A DNA stretch of 64,000 nt from Pseudoflavonifractor gallinarum. GTDB lineage: Bacteria; Bacillota; Clostridia; Oscillospirales; Oscillospiraceae. Every line of letters starts with the position of its first letter. The first letter of the stretch is position 1. Shown piece by piece: positions 33,788-43,007 of the stretch. The stretch covers positions 310,001 through 374,000 of the forward strand of contig NZ_JADCKF010000001.1 in the NCBI RefSeq assembly GCF_014982855.1, given 5' to 3'. The translations under genes and the position numbers were made by a program. The notes beneath the pieces were generated by a model. The model did not search any database. It was not told the origin of the DNA and saw only the letters and a list, made by a program, of their open reading frames with translations.

Positions 33788-34975
33788 ATGGCGACGAGAA
33801 AGAACGCAAAAGCACAGAAGAGCAACGAGCTGGACGCGACGGAATTTTTCGCCGCGATCCGTATGATCGAAGAGGAGAAGGGCATCCCCAAGGCCTATAT
33901 GATCGAGAAGATCACCCAGGCTCTGGTCTCGGCCTATAAGCGGGACCACGAGGGCGTGGGCGATAACGTGACCGTGGATGCCAACGAAGAGCTGGGCACC
34001 GTGCGCATGTTCGTCAAGAAGGACGTGGTGGAAGAGGTGGATAACCCCTGCACCGAGATGAGCCTGGAGGAGGCCCGGGCCGCGCTGCCCCGGGCGCAGC
34101 TGGGCGACGTGCTGCGCATCGAGATCAAGCCCCGCAACTTTGGCCGGATCGCCGCCCAGACCGCCCGTCAGGTCATCATCCAGGGCATGCGTGAGGCCGA
34201 GCGCGGCATGATCTATGACGAGTTCAACTCCAAGGAGCATGAGATCCTCACCGGTCTCGTCACCCGCATCGATCCCCGCTCCGGCGCGGCCAGCCTGCGC
34301 ATCGGCTCCGGCAACGAGAGCACCGAGGCCTATCTGGCGGTCAGCGAGCAGGTCAAGGGCGAGCCCCTCACCGAGGGCATGCGCCTGCGCGTCTATGTGG
34401 TGGAAGTGCGCCGCTCCACCAAGGGGCCCCAGGTCCTCCTCTCCCGGACCCATCCCGGTCTGGTCAAGCGCCTCTTTGAGATGGAAGTGCCCGAGATCTA
34501 TGACGGCACGGTGGAGGTCAAGTCCATCGCCCGCGAGGCTGGCTCCCGCACGAAGCTGGCGGTCTGGTCTGCCGACCCCAACGTGGACGCCATCGGCGCC
34601 TGCGTGGGTCCCCGCGGTCAGCGCGTAAACAACATCGTGGAAGAGCTGGGCGGCGAAAAGGTGGACATCATCAAGTACAGCGAGGATCCCGCCGAGTACA
34701 TCGCCGCGGCCCTCTCCCCCGCCGACGTCATCAGCGTCACCACGCTGGAGGAGGGGAAGAGCTGCCGGGTGGTTGTACCCGACGATCAGCTCTCCCTGGC
34801 CATCGGCAAGGAGGGTCAGAACGCCCGTCTGGCCGCCAAGCTGACTGGCTATAAGATCGACATCAAGCCCCAGAGCGCCCCCGTGGAGGAGGAACTGCCT
34901 CAGGATGAGGAGGACTTCCTGGCCGACGAGGAAGTGCTGGAGAACGAGAGCGCCGAGAGCGACAGCGAGGAATAA
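33788..34975 (+). CDS. nusA: Transcription termination/antitermination protein NusA
   Basis: Binds RNA polymerase and promotes pausing, intrinsic termination and antitermination. The 395-residue Gram-positive form has an N-terminal RNAP-binding domain (about 1-130), an S1 domain (about 140-205, GLVTRIDPRSGAASLRI), KH1 (about 240-290, IGACVGPRGQRVNNIVEELG) and KH2 (about 300-360, LSLAIGKEGQNARLAAKLTG). An acidic tail ends the protein, and the C-terminal acidic repeats of the E. coli form are absent. ATG 33788 has AAAGGAG upstream and lies 14 bases after rimP. Confidence 0.96.
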   Translation: MATRKNAKAQKSNELDATEFFAAIRMIEEEKGIPKAYMIEKITQALVSAYKRDHEGVGDNVTVDANEELGTVRMFVKKDVVEEVDNPCTEMSLEEARAALPRAQLGDVLRIEIKPRNFGRIAAQTARQVIIQGMREAERGMIYDEFNSKEHEILTGLVTRIDPRSGAASLRIGSGNESTEAYLAVSEQVKGEPLTEGMRLRVYVVEVRRSTKGPQVLLSRTHPGLVKRLFEMEVPEIYDGTVEVKSIAREAGSRTKLAVWSADPNVDAIGACVGPRGQRVNNIVEELGGEKVDIIKYSEDPAEYIAAALSPADVISVTTLEEGKSCRVVVPDDQLSLAIGKEGQNARLAAKLTGYKIDIKPQSAPVEEELPQDEEDFLADEEVLENESAESDSEE

Positions 34976-35032
34976 GCGCGGCGGGCGGGGAGAGCTCTCC
35001 CCGCCCACGCCCAGAGAAAGGGGGCAATCCCT

Positions 35033-35308
35033 ATGCCGAAGAAGATCCCCATGCGCCAGTGTCTGGGCTGCCGGGAGATGAAACCCAAGCGGGAGCTGAT
35101 CCGGGTGGTCAAATCCCCGGAGAATGAGATCTCCCTGGATTTTAAGGGGAAGAAACCCGGACGGGGGGCCTATCTCTGTCCGGACAGCGCCTGTCTGGCC
35201 CGGGCCCGTAAGTCCAGAGCGCTGGAGCGGGCCTTTTCCACCCAGATCCCGGATGAGGTCTATGCCGGCCTGGAGGAGCAGATGCAGGAAGGGGCAAAGG
35301 ATGAATAG
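35033..35308 (+). CDS. rnpM: YlxR/RnpM RNA-binding protein
   Basis: A 91-residue YlxR (DUF448) protein. The hallmark MRQCLGCREMKPKRELIRVV opens it and GRGAYLCPDSACLARARKS follows. The B. subtilis homologue binds the RNase P RNA and modulates its activity (RnpM), and earlier work linked YlxR to gene regulation. Position between nusA and the L7Ae-like gene is the conserved arrangement. It overlaps the next gene by 8 bases. Confidence 0.93.
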   Translation: MPKKIPMRQCLGCREMKPKRELIRVVKSPENEISLDFKGKKPGRGAYLCPDSACLARARKSRALERAFSTQIPDEVYAGLEEQMQEGAKDE

Positions 35309-35822
35309 CGTACTGCACCTGATCGGTCTGGCCCGGAAGGCGGGCCGCCTGGCCGTGGGGGAGGACCCGGTAGGCGAGGCGGTCAAGAGCCGGGAGGGCA
35401 AGCTCCTGCTGGTGGCCTGCGATGCGGCGGAGAATACCATACGCCGGGCCGGACACATGGCCGAGAGCGGCACCGCGCCCTGCCTCACCGTCCCCTTCAC
35501 CAAGGCGGAGCTGGGGCATACCGTGGGGCGCTCCAGCTGTGCGCTGCTGGCCTTCACGGATGTGGGGCTGGCCTGTGCCGCGGCGGAGAAGCTGGCCGCA
35601 GAGGACCCGGAGCAATACGGCGCTGCGGCCGAGCTGCTGCGTACCCGGGCCCGCCGGGCGCTGGAGCGGCAGAAGGAGCGGCGTACCCGGGAAAAGGAAC
35701 GCCAGGCGGCCCGCAGCAAGCCCTGGGCCGCGCCGCCCAGAAAGAAAGAAGGATCGGCCGCCGGGAAGAAGTCCCGCAAGAGATCCGGCCCCAAGGGGGC
35801 CCCGCGCCGCCATGAGACATAA
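35301..35822 (+). CDS. ylxQ: L7Ae-family RNA-binding protein YlxQ with basic tail
   Basis: A 173-residue protein with an L7Ae/L30e/S12e fold in the first 100 residues ([56 protein letters not shown]), which binds kink-turn RNA. A long, very basic C-terminal extension (about residues 115-173, rich in Arg, Lys and Pro) is not part of the usual approximately 100-residue YlxQ and probably adds non-specific RNA contacts. ATG 35301 overlaps the rnpM stop. The target RNA is unknown. Confidence 0.88.
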   Translation: MNSVLHLIGLARKAGRLAVGEDPVGEAVKSREGKLLLVACDAAENTIRRAGHMAESGTAPCLTVPFTKAELGHTVGRSSCALLAFTDVGLACAAAEKLAAEDPEQYGAAAELLRTRARRALERQKERRTREKERQAARSKPWAAPPRKKEGSAAGKKSRKRSGPKGAPRRHET

Positions 35823-35853
35823 GCGCGGCATGAGAACGTATCAAACAACAACC

Positions 35854-35914
35854 GGACTTGTTCCAATCAGAAAGCATAGCGGTGTGCGCTGTGTTTTCTC
35901 GTTGGTACAAGTCC
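35854..35914 (+). promoter_or_regulatory. Long hairpin in the infB leader
   Basis: GGACTTGTTCCAA (35854-35866) pairs with TTGGTACAAGTCC (35902-35914) with one mismatch. Inner AGAAA/TTTCT and ATAGCG/CGCTGT segments extend the stem. The structure ends 6 bases before the GGAGG of infB, with no T-run, so it could affect translation or RNA processing. Confidence 0.65.
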
Positions 35915-35934
35915 CACAGTGGAGGTGGCTTTAT

Positions 35935-38322
35935 TTGCTGAACAACAAGTATCGTGTCCATGAGGTGGCCAAGGATTTTGGCAAGAATTCCAAAGAGATC
36001 GCTGATATCCTCACCGATTACGCCACCGCCCCCAAGAACCATATGCAGGTTCTGGAGGACGGTGAGCTGTCCGTTATTTTCGACTATCTGACCCAGCACA
36101 ACCAGGTGGAGAGCGTGGAGTCCATCTACGCCGACGTCTACCATGAGCCCAAGGCGGCCGCCAAGCCGGCCCAGGCGGCTCCCCAGGGTGGTCAGAAGAG
36201 CGCGCAGAGCGCTCCCCGGCCCCAGAATAACCAGAAGCCCCAGAATACCGGCAGCCAGCAGCAGGCCCGTCCTGCCCAGCAGCAGCCTGCCCAGAAGAGC
36301 GGCCAGACCCAGCAGCCCGCCGCCCGTCCCGCCAGCCGCGTCCCCGAGAAGAAGATCGTGGACACCCGCAAGGGCGGCGATGTGAACCTGGATAAGTACG
36401 ACGAGCGCCTGGAGGACCTGGCCGCCGGTAAGACCAAGCAGATGCAGGCCGGCAAGCAGAAGTTCCAGGGCCGCAACCAGCGCAAGGGCGGCTTCCAGGG
36501 CGGCAACAAGCGCCGCCAGGAGGAGCAGGAGAAGATGCGCCGGCTCCAGCTGGAGATTGCCAAGAAGACCCCGCTCACCGTCAAGATCCCCGATGAGATC
36601 GGCGTGGGCGAGCTGGCTTCCCGCATGAAGAAGACCGGCGCCGAGGTGGTCAAGACCCTGATGAAGAACGGCGTCATGGCCTCCCTGAGCGACGTCATCG
36701 ACTTCGACACCGCCGCCATCATCGCCGAGGAGATGGGCTGCAAGGTGGAGAAGGAGGTCATCGTCACCATTGAGGAGCGCCTCATCGATACCGCTGAGGA
36801 CAAGGAAGAGGATCTGCTCCCCCGCGCCCCCGTGGTGGTGGTCATGGGTCACGTCGACCACGGCAAGACCTCCCTGCTGGACTATATCCGCAACGCCAAT
36901 GTGGCCTCCGGCGAGGCCGGCGGCATCACCCAGCACATCGGCGCTTACCAGGTCCAGGTGAACGGCCAGACCATCACCTTCCTGGATACCCCCGGCCACG
37001 AGGCCTTTACCGCCATGCGTGCCCGCGGCGCCATGGTCACGGACATCGCCATCCTGGTGGTGGCCGCCGACGACGGTATCATGCCCCAGACCGTGGAGTC
37101 CATCAACCACGCCAAGGCCGCCAAGATTCCCATCATCGTGGCCATCAACAAGATGGATAAGCCCGAGGCCAACCCCGACCGCATCAAGCAGCAGCTCACC
37201 GAGTATGAGCTGGTGCCCGAGGAGTGGGGCGGCGACACCATCATCTGCCCCATCTCCGCCAAGACCGGCGAGGGCATCGACAACCTGCTGGAGATGGTCA
37301 ACCTGACCGCCGAGATGCAGGAGCTCAAGGCCAACCCCAACCGTTCCGCCCACGGCGCCGTCATCGAGGCCCGTCTGGACAAGGGCCGCGGCCCTGTGGC
37401 CACGCTGCTGGTCCAGAACGGTACCCTGAAGCAGGGTGACGTCATCATCGCCGGCACCGCGGTGGGCCGTGTCCGCGCCATGACCAACGCCCGCGGCCAG
37501 AAGCTGACCGAGGCCGGCCCCTCCGTGCCTGTGGAGATCATCGGTATGGGCGAAGTGCCCGGCGCCGGCGACGACTTCCACGCCGTGGCCGACGAGCGCA
37601 TGGCCCGCGAGCTGGTGGAGCAGCGCAAGCATGAGCAGAAGATGGCCGCCTCCGGCCCGGTGGGCCACAAGGTCTCCCTGGAGGATCTGTTCAGCCAGAT
37701 CAAGCAGGGCGAGATGAAGGAGCTGCCCATCATCGTCAAGGCCGACGTGCAGGGCTCTGCCGAGGCCGTCAAGGCCAGCCTGGAGAAGATCTCCAACGAC
37801 GAGGTCCGCGTCCGGGTCATCCACTGCGCGGTGGGCGCCATCAACGAGAGCGACGTCATGCTGGCCACCACTTCCGGGGCCATCATCGTGGGCTTCAACG
37901 TCCGCCCCGACGCCAACGCCAAGGATACCGCCGGCCGCAACGGCGTGGATATGCGGATGTACCGCGTGATCTACGACGCCATCGACGAGATCGAGGCCGC
38001 CATGAAGGGCATGCTGGCGCCCAAGTTCAAGGAAGTGGCGCTGGGCCAGGCCGAGGTCCGCGAGGTCTACAAGATCACCGGCGCGGGCATCGTGGCCGGC
38101 TGCTATGTCACCGAGGGCAAGGTGGAGCGCAAGGCCCAGATCCGTCTGGTCCGCGACGGCATCGTGGTCCACGAGGGCGCCATTGCCTCCCTCAAGCGCT
38201 TCAAGGACGACGCCAAGGAAGTGGCCCAGGGCTACGAGTGTGGTATTACCATCGAGAAGTACCAGGACATCAAGCAGGGCGACATCATCGAGTGCTTCCT
38301 GATGGAGCAGATCGAGGTATAA
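35935..38322 (+). CDS. infB: Translation initiation factor IF-2
   Basis: GTPase that brings fMet-tRNA to the 30S subunit and promotes subunit joining. The 795-residue protein has an IF2-N domain ([20 protein letters not shown]), a Gln/Pro/Ala-rich linker (about 65-145), a basic stretch (about 160-200), a second IF2-N domain, the G domain with GHVDHGKTS at 305-313, DTPGHEAFT and NKMD, and domains II to IV ending in [16 protein letters not shown] chose TTG 35935: GGAGG lies 9 bases before it and the next codons read [15 protein letters not shown], the family start. Longer in-frame openings run into ylxQ and lack homology. Confidence 0.94.
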   Translation: MLNNKYRVHEVAKDFGKNSKEIADILTDYATAPKNHMQVLEDGELSVIFDYLTQHNQVESVESIYADVYHEPKAAAKPAQAAPQGGQKSAQSAPRPQNNQKPQNTGSQQQARPAQQQPAQKSGQTQQPAARPASRVPEKKIVDTRKGGDVNLDKYDERLEDLAAGKTKQMQAGKQKFQGRNQRKGGFQGGNKRRQEEQEKMRRLQLEIAKKTPLTVKIPDEIGVGELASRMKKTGAEVVKTLMKNGVMASLSDVIDFDTAAIIAEEMGCKVEKEVIVTIEERLIDTAEDKEEDLLPRAPVVVVMGHVDHGKTSLLDYIRNANVASGEAGGITQHIGAYQVQVNGQTITFLDTPGHEAFTAMRARGAMVTDIAILVVAADDGIMPQTVESINHAKAAKIPIIVAINKMDKPEANPDRIKQQLTEYELVPEEWGGDTIICPISAKTGEGIDNLLEMVNLTAEMQELKANPNRSAHGAVIEARLDKGRGPVATLLVQNGTLKQGDVIIAGTAVGRVRAMTNARGQKLTEAGPSVPVEIIGMGEVPGAGDDFHAVADERMARELVEQRKHEQKMAASGPVGHKVSLEDLFSQIKQGEMKELPIIVKADVQGSAEAVKASLEKISNDEVRVRVIHCAVGAINESDVMLATTSGAIIVGFNVRPDANAKDTAGRNGVDMRMYRVIYDAIDEIEAAMKGMLAPKFKEVALGQAEVREVYKITGAGIVAGCYVTEGKVERKAQIRLVRDGIVVHEGAIASLKRFKDDAKEVAQGYECGITIEKYQDIKQGDIIECFLMEQIEV

Positions 38323-38368
38323 GATCCAGATAGAGCTAAGGCGCTGTCCCATTCGGAACCAAATCAAA

Positions 38369-38412
38369 CAGACCCGTTCCATCCCCAAGTCATTTGAGGA
38401 GGGGCGGGTCTG
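38369..38412 (+). promoter_or_regulatory. Hairpin between infB and rbfA
   Basis: CAGACCCG (38369-38376) pairs with CGGGTCTG (38405-38412), with further inner CCCC/GGGG pairing; no T-run follows, so it may be a processing or attenuation structure within the 112-base gap. Confidence 0.5.
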
Positions 38413-38434
38413 TATTACGTGATAGGAGAATCAT

Positions 38435-38830
38435 ATGGCAAGTAATCGCATCGGACGCATCAACGAGGAGATCCAGCGGGAGCTGGCGACCCTCATCCGC
38501 ACGGTCAAGGACCCCCGGGTCCACGGGCTGGTGTCCATCACTGCGGTGGAGACCACCCCCGACCTGCGCTTTTCCAAGATCTACGTGAGCGTGCTGGACA
38601 AGAGCGACGTGAAGGAGGTCGTCAAGGGCCTCAAGTCGGCGGCCGGGTACCTGCGGCGGGAGCTGGGCTCCGCCCTCAAGCTGCGCTATACCCCGGAGCT
38701 CCAGTTCGTGGAGGACGACTCCATCGGACAGGGCGCCCATATCCTGAGCATGCTGCGCAATCCGGAGGTGGTCAAGCCGGCCAATCCGGCCAATGCCCAC
38801 ATTGACCTGGATGCCGAGGATGAGGAGTGA
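38435..38830 (+). CDS. rbfA: Ribosome-binding factor A
   Basis: A 30S maturation factor that binds near the 5' end of 16S rRNA helix 1. The 131-residue KH-type protein opens with SNRIGRINEEIQRELATLI, has VHGLVSITAVETTPDLRFSK and YVSVLDKS, and ends with a short acidic extension (PANAHIDLDAEDEE) beyond the usual core. It is separated from infB by a hairpin-containing gap. Its stop region provides the ribosome binding site for nrnA, so the two are probably coupled. Confidence 0.94.
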   Translation: MASNRIGRINEEIQRELATLIRTVKDPRVHGLVSITAVETTPDLRFSKIYVSVLDKSDVKEVVKGLKSAAGYLRRELGSALKLRYTPELQFVEDDSIGQGAHILSMLRNPEVVKPANPANAHIDLDAEDEE

Positions 38831-38835
38831 GCGCC

Positions 38836-39786
38836 ATGACCTATCAGGAAGCGGCTGCCTGGCTGCGGCAGCATGACCGCTATCTCATCCTCACCCACAA
38901 GCGGCCGGACGGGGATACCATCGGCTGTGCCGCCGCCCTGTGCGCGGGGCTGCGCCGCCTGGGAAAGACCGCACACATCTGCCCCGGTACCGGGGAGACG
39001 CACCTCTTCACCCCCTATCTGGAGGGATACCTGGCCCCGGAGGACTATGAGGCGGAGACCGTAGTCTCCACCGACATTGCCGCCCGCAGCCTCTTCACCA
39101 GGGAAGGGGAGCGGTGGCTGGAGCGGGGGATCGACCTAGCCATCGACCACCACCCCTCTCAGGAGTTCTTCGCCCGGGAGACCTGCCTGGACGCCGGGCG
39201 GGCCGCCTGCGGCGAGCTCATCTACGACATCCTGCGGGAACTGGGCGAGATCACGCCGGAGATGGCGGTCCCCCTCTATGTGGCGGTTTCCACCGACACC
39301 GGCTGCTTCCAGTATGGAAACACCACCGCCGACACCCACCGGGTGGCGGCCGCCCTGATGGAGACCGGGATCGACGTCTTTGCCCTCAACAAGCGCCATT
39401 TCCGCACCAAGAGCTGGGCTCGGCTCCAGGTGGAGCGGCTCATCGTGGAGCGGATGCACCGGTACAAGGAGGGGCGCATCGCCGTGGCGCTCATCTCCCG
39501 CTCCCTGCTGGACGAGGCGGGGGCCACCGAGGAGGATCTGGAGGACATCGCCGCCTTCCTGGGCCAGATCGAGGGTGTGGAGACCTCGGTCACCATCCGG
39601 GAGCAGGAGGGCGGTACCTGCAAGCTCTCCGTGCGCACCAGCGGCGGGCTGAACGCCACCAAGGTGTGCGCGCTCCTGGGGGGCGGCGGACATGCTGCCG
39701 CCGCGGGCTGCACCGTCTCCGGTACGCTGGAGGAAGCAGAGAAGGCCATCCTGGATGCCATTGGGCAGGTGGCAAGCCATGGCTAA
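38836..39786 (+). CDS. nrnA: DHH family bifunctional oligoribonuclease / pAp phosphatase, NrnA
   Basis: Degrades nano-RNAs of a few nucleotides and dephosphorylates 3',5'-pAp. The 316-residue protein has the DHH phosphoesterase domain: HKRPDGDTIGCAAAL (a DxD-type metal motif), STDIAAR, IDHHPSQEFF (the DHH motif) and VSTDTGCFQYGNTT. The DHHA1 domain with GGGGHAAAAG follows. I chose ATG 38836 because GAGGAG ends 8 bases upstream; GTG 38827, overlapping the rbfA stop, is possible. The position between rbfA and truB is common in Firmicutes. Confidence 0.92.
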   Translation: MTYQEAAAWLRQHDRYLILTHKRPDGDTIGCAAALCAGLRRLGKTAHICPGTGETHLFTPYLEGYLAPEDYEAETVVSTDIAARSLFTREGERWLERGIDLAIDHHPSQEFFARETCLDAGRAACGELIYDILRELGEITPEMAVPLYVAVSTDTGCFQYGNTTADTHRVAAALMETGIDVFALNKRHFRTKSWARLQVERLIVERMHRYKEGRIAVALISRSLLDEAGATEEDLEDIAAFLGQIEGVETSVTIREQEGGTCKLSVRTSGGLNATKVCALLGGGGHAAAAGCTVSGTLEEAEKAILDAIGQVASHG

Positions 39787-40654
39787 CGGGATCATTGTTA
39801 TCGATAAGCCTCAGGACTGGACCAGCCACGATGTGGTGGGGCGGTGCCGCCGCCTCTTCCACGAGCGGCGGGTGGGCCACGCGGGCACCCTGGACCCCAT
39901 GGCCACCGGCGTGCTCCCTGTCTTTGTGGGGCGTGCCACCCGGGCGGTGGAGTTTGCCTCTGAATCCGGAAAGGAATATATCGCTGGATTAAAACTGGGT
40001 ATTATCACCGATACCCAGGATACCACCGGGACTGTGCTGGAGCAGCGGCCCGTCCAGACTGGCCGGGAGCAGCTGGAGGAGGCCCTGGAGGCGTTCCGGG
40101 GCGAGATCCTCCAGATCCCTCCCATGTACTCCGCCCTCAAAGTGAAGGGGCAGAAGCTCTATGAGCTGGCCCGGAAGGGAGTGGAGGTGGAGCGCAAGCC
40201 CCGTCCGGTGACCATCCACGCCCTGGAGGTGCTGGAGCAGACCGGGGTGGACACCTATCTTCTGCGGGTGGCCTGCTCCAAGGGCACCTATGTCCGCACC
40301 CTCTGCCATGACCTGGGACAGAAACTGGGCTGCGGCGGGGCCATGTGTTCCCTGCGCCGCACCTGGGCCGCCGGGTTTGGCCTGGAGAGCGCGGTCTCGC
40401 TGGAGGAGCTGGCTCAGGCTGCCGAGCGGGGAGAGGCCGAGTCCCTTCTGCGCCCGGTGGACTCCTACTTTTCCACCTATCCGGCCCTCACGGTGGATAC
40501 CTGGCGGGAAAAGGCCGCCCGGAACGGCGCGGCCTTTCCGCAGCAGGGAGCGGACGGAACCTACCGGGTCTATGGGCCGGAGGGAGACTTTCTGCTGCTG
40601 GGCCGGCTGCAGGATGGCTGTATGACCACGATCAAGAGCTTTTTTGAGGTGTGA
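39779..40654 (+). CDS. truB: tRNA pseudouridine-55 synthase TruB
   Basis: Makes pseudouridine 55 in the T loop of tRNAs and acts as a tRNA chaperone. The 291-residue protein has GIIVIDKPQDWTSHDVV, the catalytic HAGTLDPMATGVLPV motif with its essential Asp, and SGKEYIAGLKLGIITDTQD. IPPMYSALKVKGQKLYELAR and the KGTYVRTLCHDLG substrate loop follow. A C-terminal PUA-like region (about residues 215-291) is present. ATG 39779 overlaps the nrnA stop by 8 bases. Confidence 0.95.
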   Translation: MANGIIVIDKPQDWTSHDVVGRCRRLFHERRVGHAGTLDPMATGVLPVFVGRATRAVEFASESGKEYIAGLKLGIITDTQDTTGTVLEQRPVQTGREQLEEALEAFRGEILQIPPMYSALKVKGQKLYELARKGVEVERKPRPVTIHALEVLEQTGVDTYLLRVACSKGTYVRTLCHDLGQKLGCGGAMCSLRRTWAAGFGLESAVSLEELAQAAERGEAESLLRPVDSYFSTYPALTVDTWREKAARNGAAFPQQGADGTYRVYGPEGDFLLLGRLQDGCMTTIKSFFEV

Positions 40655-40659
40655 GAGGA

Positions 40660-41583
40660 ATGGAAGAGACAAGACGTGTGATCGCACTGGGCTTTTTTGA
40701 CGGGGTCCACCGTGGACATGGCGCACTGCTGTGCCGGGTGGGGGAGAAGGCGGCTGAGCTGGACGCAGTGCCGGCGGCCGTCACCTTTGACACCCATCCG
40801 GAGAACCTGATCCTCCGCAGTCCCCTGCCCCTGCTCAGCTCCCCCCATGACCGGGCCGACCTGATGCAGCGGTACTATGGAATACGGGACGTTATCATTG
40901 CCCGCTTTGATGAGCGGATGATGCATATGCCCTGGCGGGAATTCATTACCGACTACCTGGTAAAGGAGCACGGAGCCATCCACCTGGTGGCGGGGCATGA
41001 CTTCCACTTCGGTTATAAAGGGGAGGGAAATCCTCAGCGCCTGCGGGAGACCTGTGAGGAGTTGGGGATCGGCTGCGACATTATCCCCAAAGTGGAGCAG
41101 GATGGCATTACGATCTCCTCCACCTACATCCGTACCCTGGTGGCCCAGGGCGAGATGGAACGGGCCAATGAATTTTTGGGCCATCCCCACACCCTGAGCA
41201 ATACGGTAGCCCACGGAAAGCGGCTGGGAAGCACGCTGGGCTTTCCCACCGTGAACCTGTCCATACCCAAAGGGGTGCTGATTCCCGCCCACGGGGTATA
41301 TGCCTGCCGGGCCTGCTTTTCCGACGGGAGCAGCCGTCTGGCGGTGACCAATGTGGGGACCCGTCCAACGGTAGATGACGGGGACCGGGTCAACGTGGAG
41401 GGATTCCTGCTGGATTTCAGCGGAGACCTGTACGGAAAGACCATTCGCATGGAGTTTTATAAGCGCCTGCGGGGGGAGCGAAAATTCCCCTCTCTGGAGG
41501 CGCTGCGGGAGGAAGTCATGCGCAACGCGGAGGAGACCCGTGCCTATTTTGCAAGTCTGGAACGCGGGAGCGGGGGATCGTAA
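40660..41583 (+). CDS. ribF: Bifunctional riboflavin kinase / FAD synthetase
   Basis: Converts riboflavin to FMN and FMN to FAD. The 307-residue protein has an N-terminal nucleotidyltransferase domain (ALGFFDGVHRGHGALL, the HxGH-like motif; VAGHDFHFGYKGEGN; ISSTYIRTLVAQGEM) and a C-terminal riboflavin kinase domain (GSTLGFPTVNLSIPKG, TNVGTRPTVDDG, RMEFYKRLRGERKFPSLEAL). I chose ATG 40660 with GAGG 10 bases upstream; GTG 40651 overlaps the truB stop and has no spaced ribosome binding site. It is the classical end of this operon. Confidence 0.94.
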   Translation: MEETRRVIALGFFDGVHRGHGALLCRVGEKAAELDAVPAAVTFDTHPENLILRSPLPLLSSPHDRADLMQRYYGIRDVIIARFDERMMHMPWREFITDYLVKEHGAIHLVAGHDFHFGYKGEGNPQRLRETCEELGIGCDIIPKVEQDGITISSTYIRTLVAQGEMERANEFLGHPHTLSNTVAHGKRLGSTLGFPTVNLSIPKGVLIPAHGVYACRACFSDGSSRLAVTNVGTRPTVDDGDRVNVEGFLLDFSGDLYGKTIRMEFYKRLRGERKFPSLEALREEVMRNAEETRAYFASLERGSGGS

Positions 41584-42924
41584 ATGCGCTATGGAAAGAT
41601 CTACTACGGAGCGCTGGGCCTGGCGGCGGTACTGCTGCTGATCGGCCTGGTCATGGACGGTCCGCTGGCCATCTGGACCGGACTTGGAAAGATCGTGACG
41701 ACGGAAAACGCCCTCATCACAGACTATATCCAGCTGGCCGGACCGGGCGCGGCCTTTGCCAACGCAGCGATTGTGGTACTCATCACTGCGGCGCTCTACC
41801 GGCTGTCGGGAGACCCTCTCAATGGCTCTTCCCTGGTGGGACTGGGCCTGATGGCGGGCTTTTCCCTCTTTGGAAAGAACTTTCTGAATATCTGGCCCAT
41901 CCTTCTGGGAACCTGGCTCTATGCCAGGAGCCGGAAGGAGCCCTTTGCAAAATATATCTCGGTCTCACTGCTGGCCACCGCTCTGGCCCCCATGGTCAGC
42001 TATATTGCACTGGATAACGGTTTTGGCAATCTCTTCAGCGGGATTGTGGTGGGAATCGTGATTGGGTTCATTATGCCGCCCCTGTGCGCCTATACTTTCC
42101 GGATCCAGAACGGGATGAACCTCTACAACGTGGGGTTTGCCTGTGGCCTGCTGGCCATGCTCTTTGTGCCGGTGATGACGGCACTGGGCGCCGATCCCAC
42201 CCTGAACTACCACTGGGCCGAGGGATATAATGTTCTCTTCGGCGGCCTGCTGGGAGCGGCATGTGTGGGCTTTGTTCTGGCGGGACTCTTCCTGTGCCAC
42301 CGTCCCCCCTGGGCGGCCTGGGCCGGATACCGCCGGCTCCTCAAGACCAGCGGGCGGGCGCCCAGCGACTACCTGCGCATGTTCGGCATGGGCCCTGTCC
42401 TCATCAATATGGGCATCAACGGACTCATTGGACTGGCCTTTCTGCTCTTGCTGGGCGGCGATCTCAATGGGCCCACGCTGGGCGGCCTCTTTACCATCAT
42501 GGGCTTCTCTGCCTTTGGTAAGCATGCGGGCAATATCATTCCGGTTATGGCCGGTGTGACGGCCGGGGGATTTTTCTTCCAGGGCGGGATGGAGAGCGGT
42601 TCCCTCCAACTGGCGGTGCTCTTCTGCACGGCTATGGCCCCCATTGCCGGGTATTTCGGCTGGCAGTACGGCGTCCTGGCCGGATTCCTCCACTCGGTGG
42701 TGGTACTGAGCACGGGCAGTCCGGTGGCTGGTATGAACCTCTATAACAATGGGTTCTCCGCCGGGCTGATTGCCATTGTCCTCTACCCCACCATCATTGC
42801 CATTGCCCGCCACCGCAAGGCGGTCATTCAGGAGGAGGACTACTTCGATACCTTTGAGCACGATGAACCGCAGCTGCCTGCGCCCAAGCACGGGGAGCTG
42901 AGCGAGGAGCGGGAGGGCTCCTGA
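41584..42924 (+). CDS. DUF1576 membrane protein with an internal duplication
   Basis: A 446-residue protein with about ten to twelve helices, of the uncharacterised DUF1576 family. Two halves share motifs: LVGLGLMAGFSLFGKNFLNI (about residues 80-100) matches LGGLFTIMGFSAFGKHAGNI in the second half. Likewise NGMNLYNVGFACGLLA in the first half matches AGMNLYNNGFSAGLIA in the second. This two-repeat design is typical of transporters or channels, so a transport role is inferred; the substrate is unknown. The C terminus is an acidic cytoplasmic tail. It starts directly at the ribF stop (TAA then ATG), so it is probably part of the same operon. Confidence 0.82.
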   Translation: MRYGKIYYGALGLAAVLLLIGLVMDGPLAIWTGLGKIVTTENALITDYIQLAGPGAAFANAAIVVLITAALYRLSGDPLNGSSLVGLGLMAGFSLFGKNFLNIWPILLGTWLYARSRKEPFAKYISVSLLATALAPMVSYIALDNGFGNLFSGIVVGIVIGFIMPPLCAYTFRIQNGMNLYNVGFACGLLAMLFVPVMTALGADPTLNYHWAEGYNVLFGGLLGAACVGFVLAGLFLCHRPPWAAWAGYRRLLKTSGRAPSDYLRMFGMGPVLINMGINGLIGLAFLLLLGGDLNGPTLGGLFTIMGFSAFGKHAGNIIPVMAGVTAGGFFFQGGMESGSLQLAVLFCTAMAPIAGYFGWQYGVLAGFLHSVVVLSTGSPVAGMNLYNNGFSAGLIAIVLYPTIIAIARHRKAVIQEEDYFDTFEHDEPQLPAPKHGELSEEREGS

Positions 42925-42956
42925 CCCAGTTCACCTCACATAGACGTAGAGACAGA

Positions 42957-42999
42957 GACCGGCCGGCCCTATTTCAGGGCCGGCCGGTCATTTTTTATT
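42957..42999 (+). terminator. Terminator of the rimP-ribF-DUF1576 operon
   Basis: 14-bp stem GACCGGCCGGCCCT / AGGGCCGGCCGGTC with loop ATTTC, then ATTTTTTATT. Confidence 0.9.
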
Positions 43000-43007
43000 T
43001 CGGGGAC

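Noticed and set aside
35554-38388. 944-codon frame antisense to infB
   Set aside because: Product is a His/Leu/Gly/Asp shadow of infB codons; no ribosome binding site or family features.
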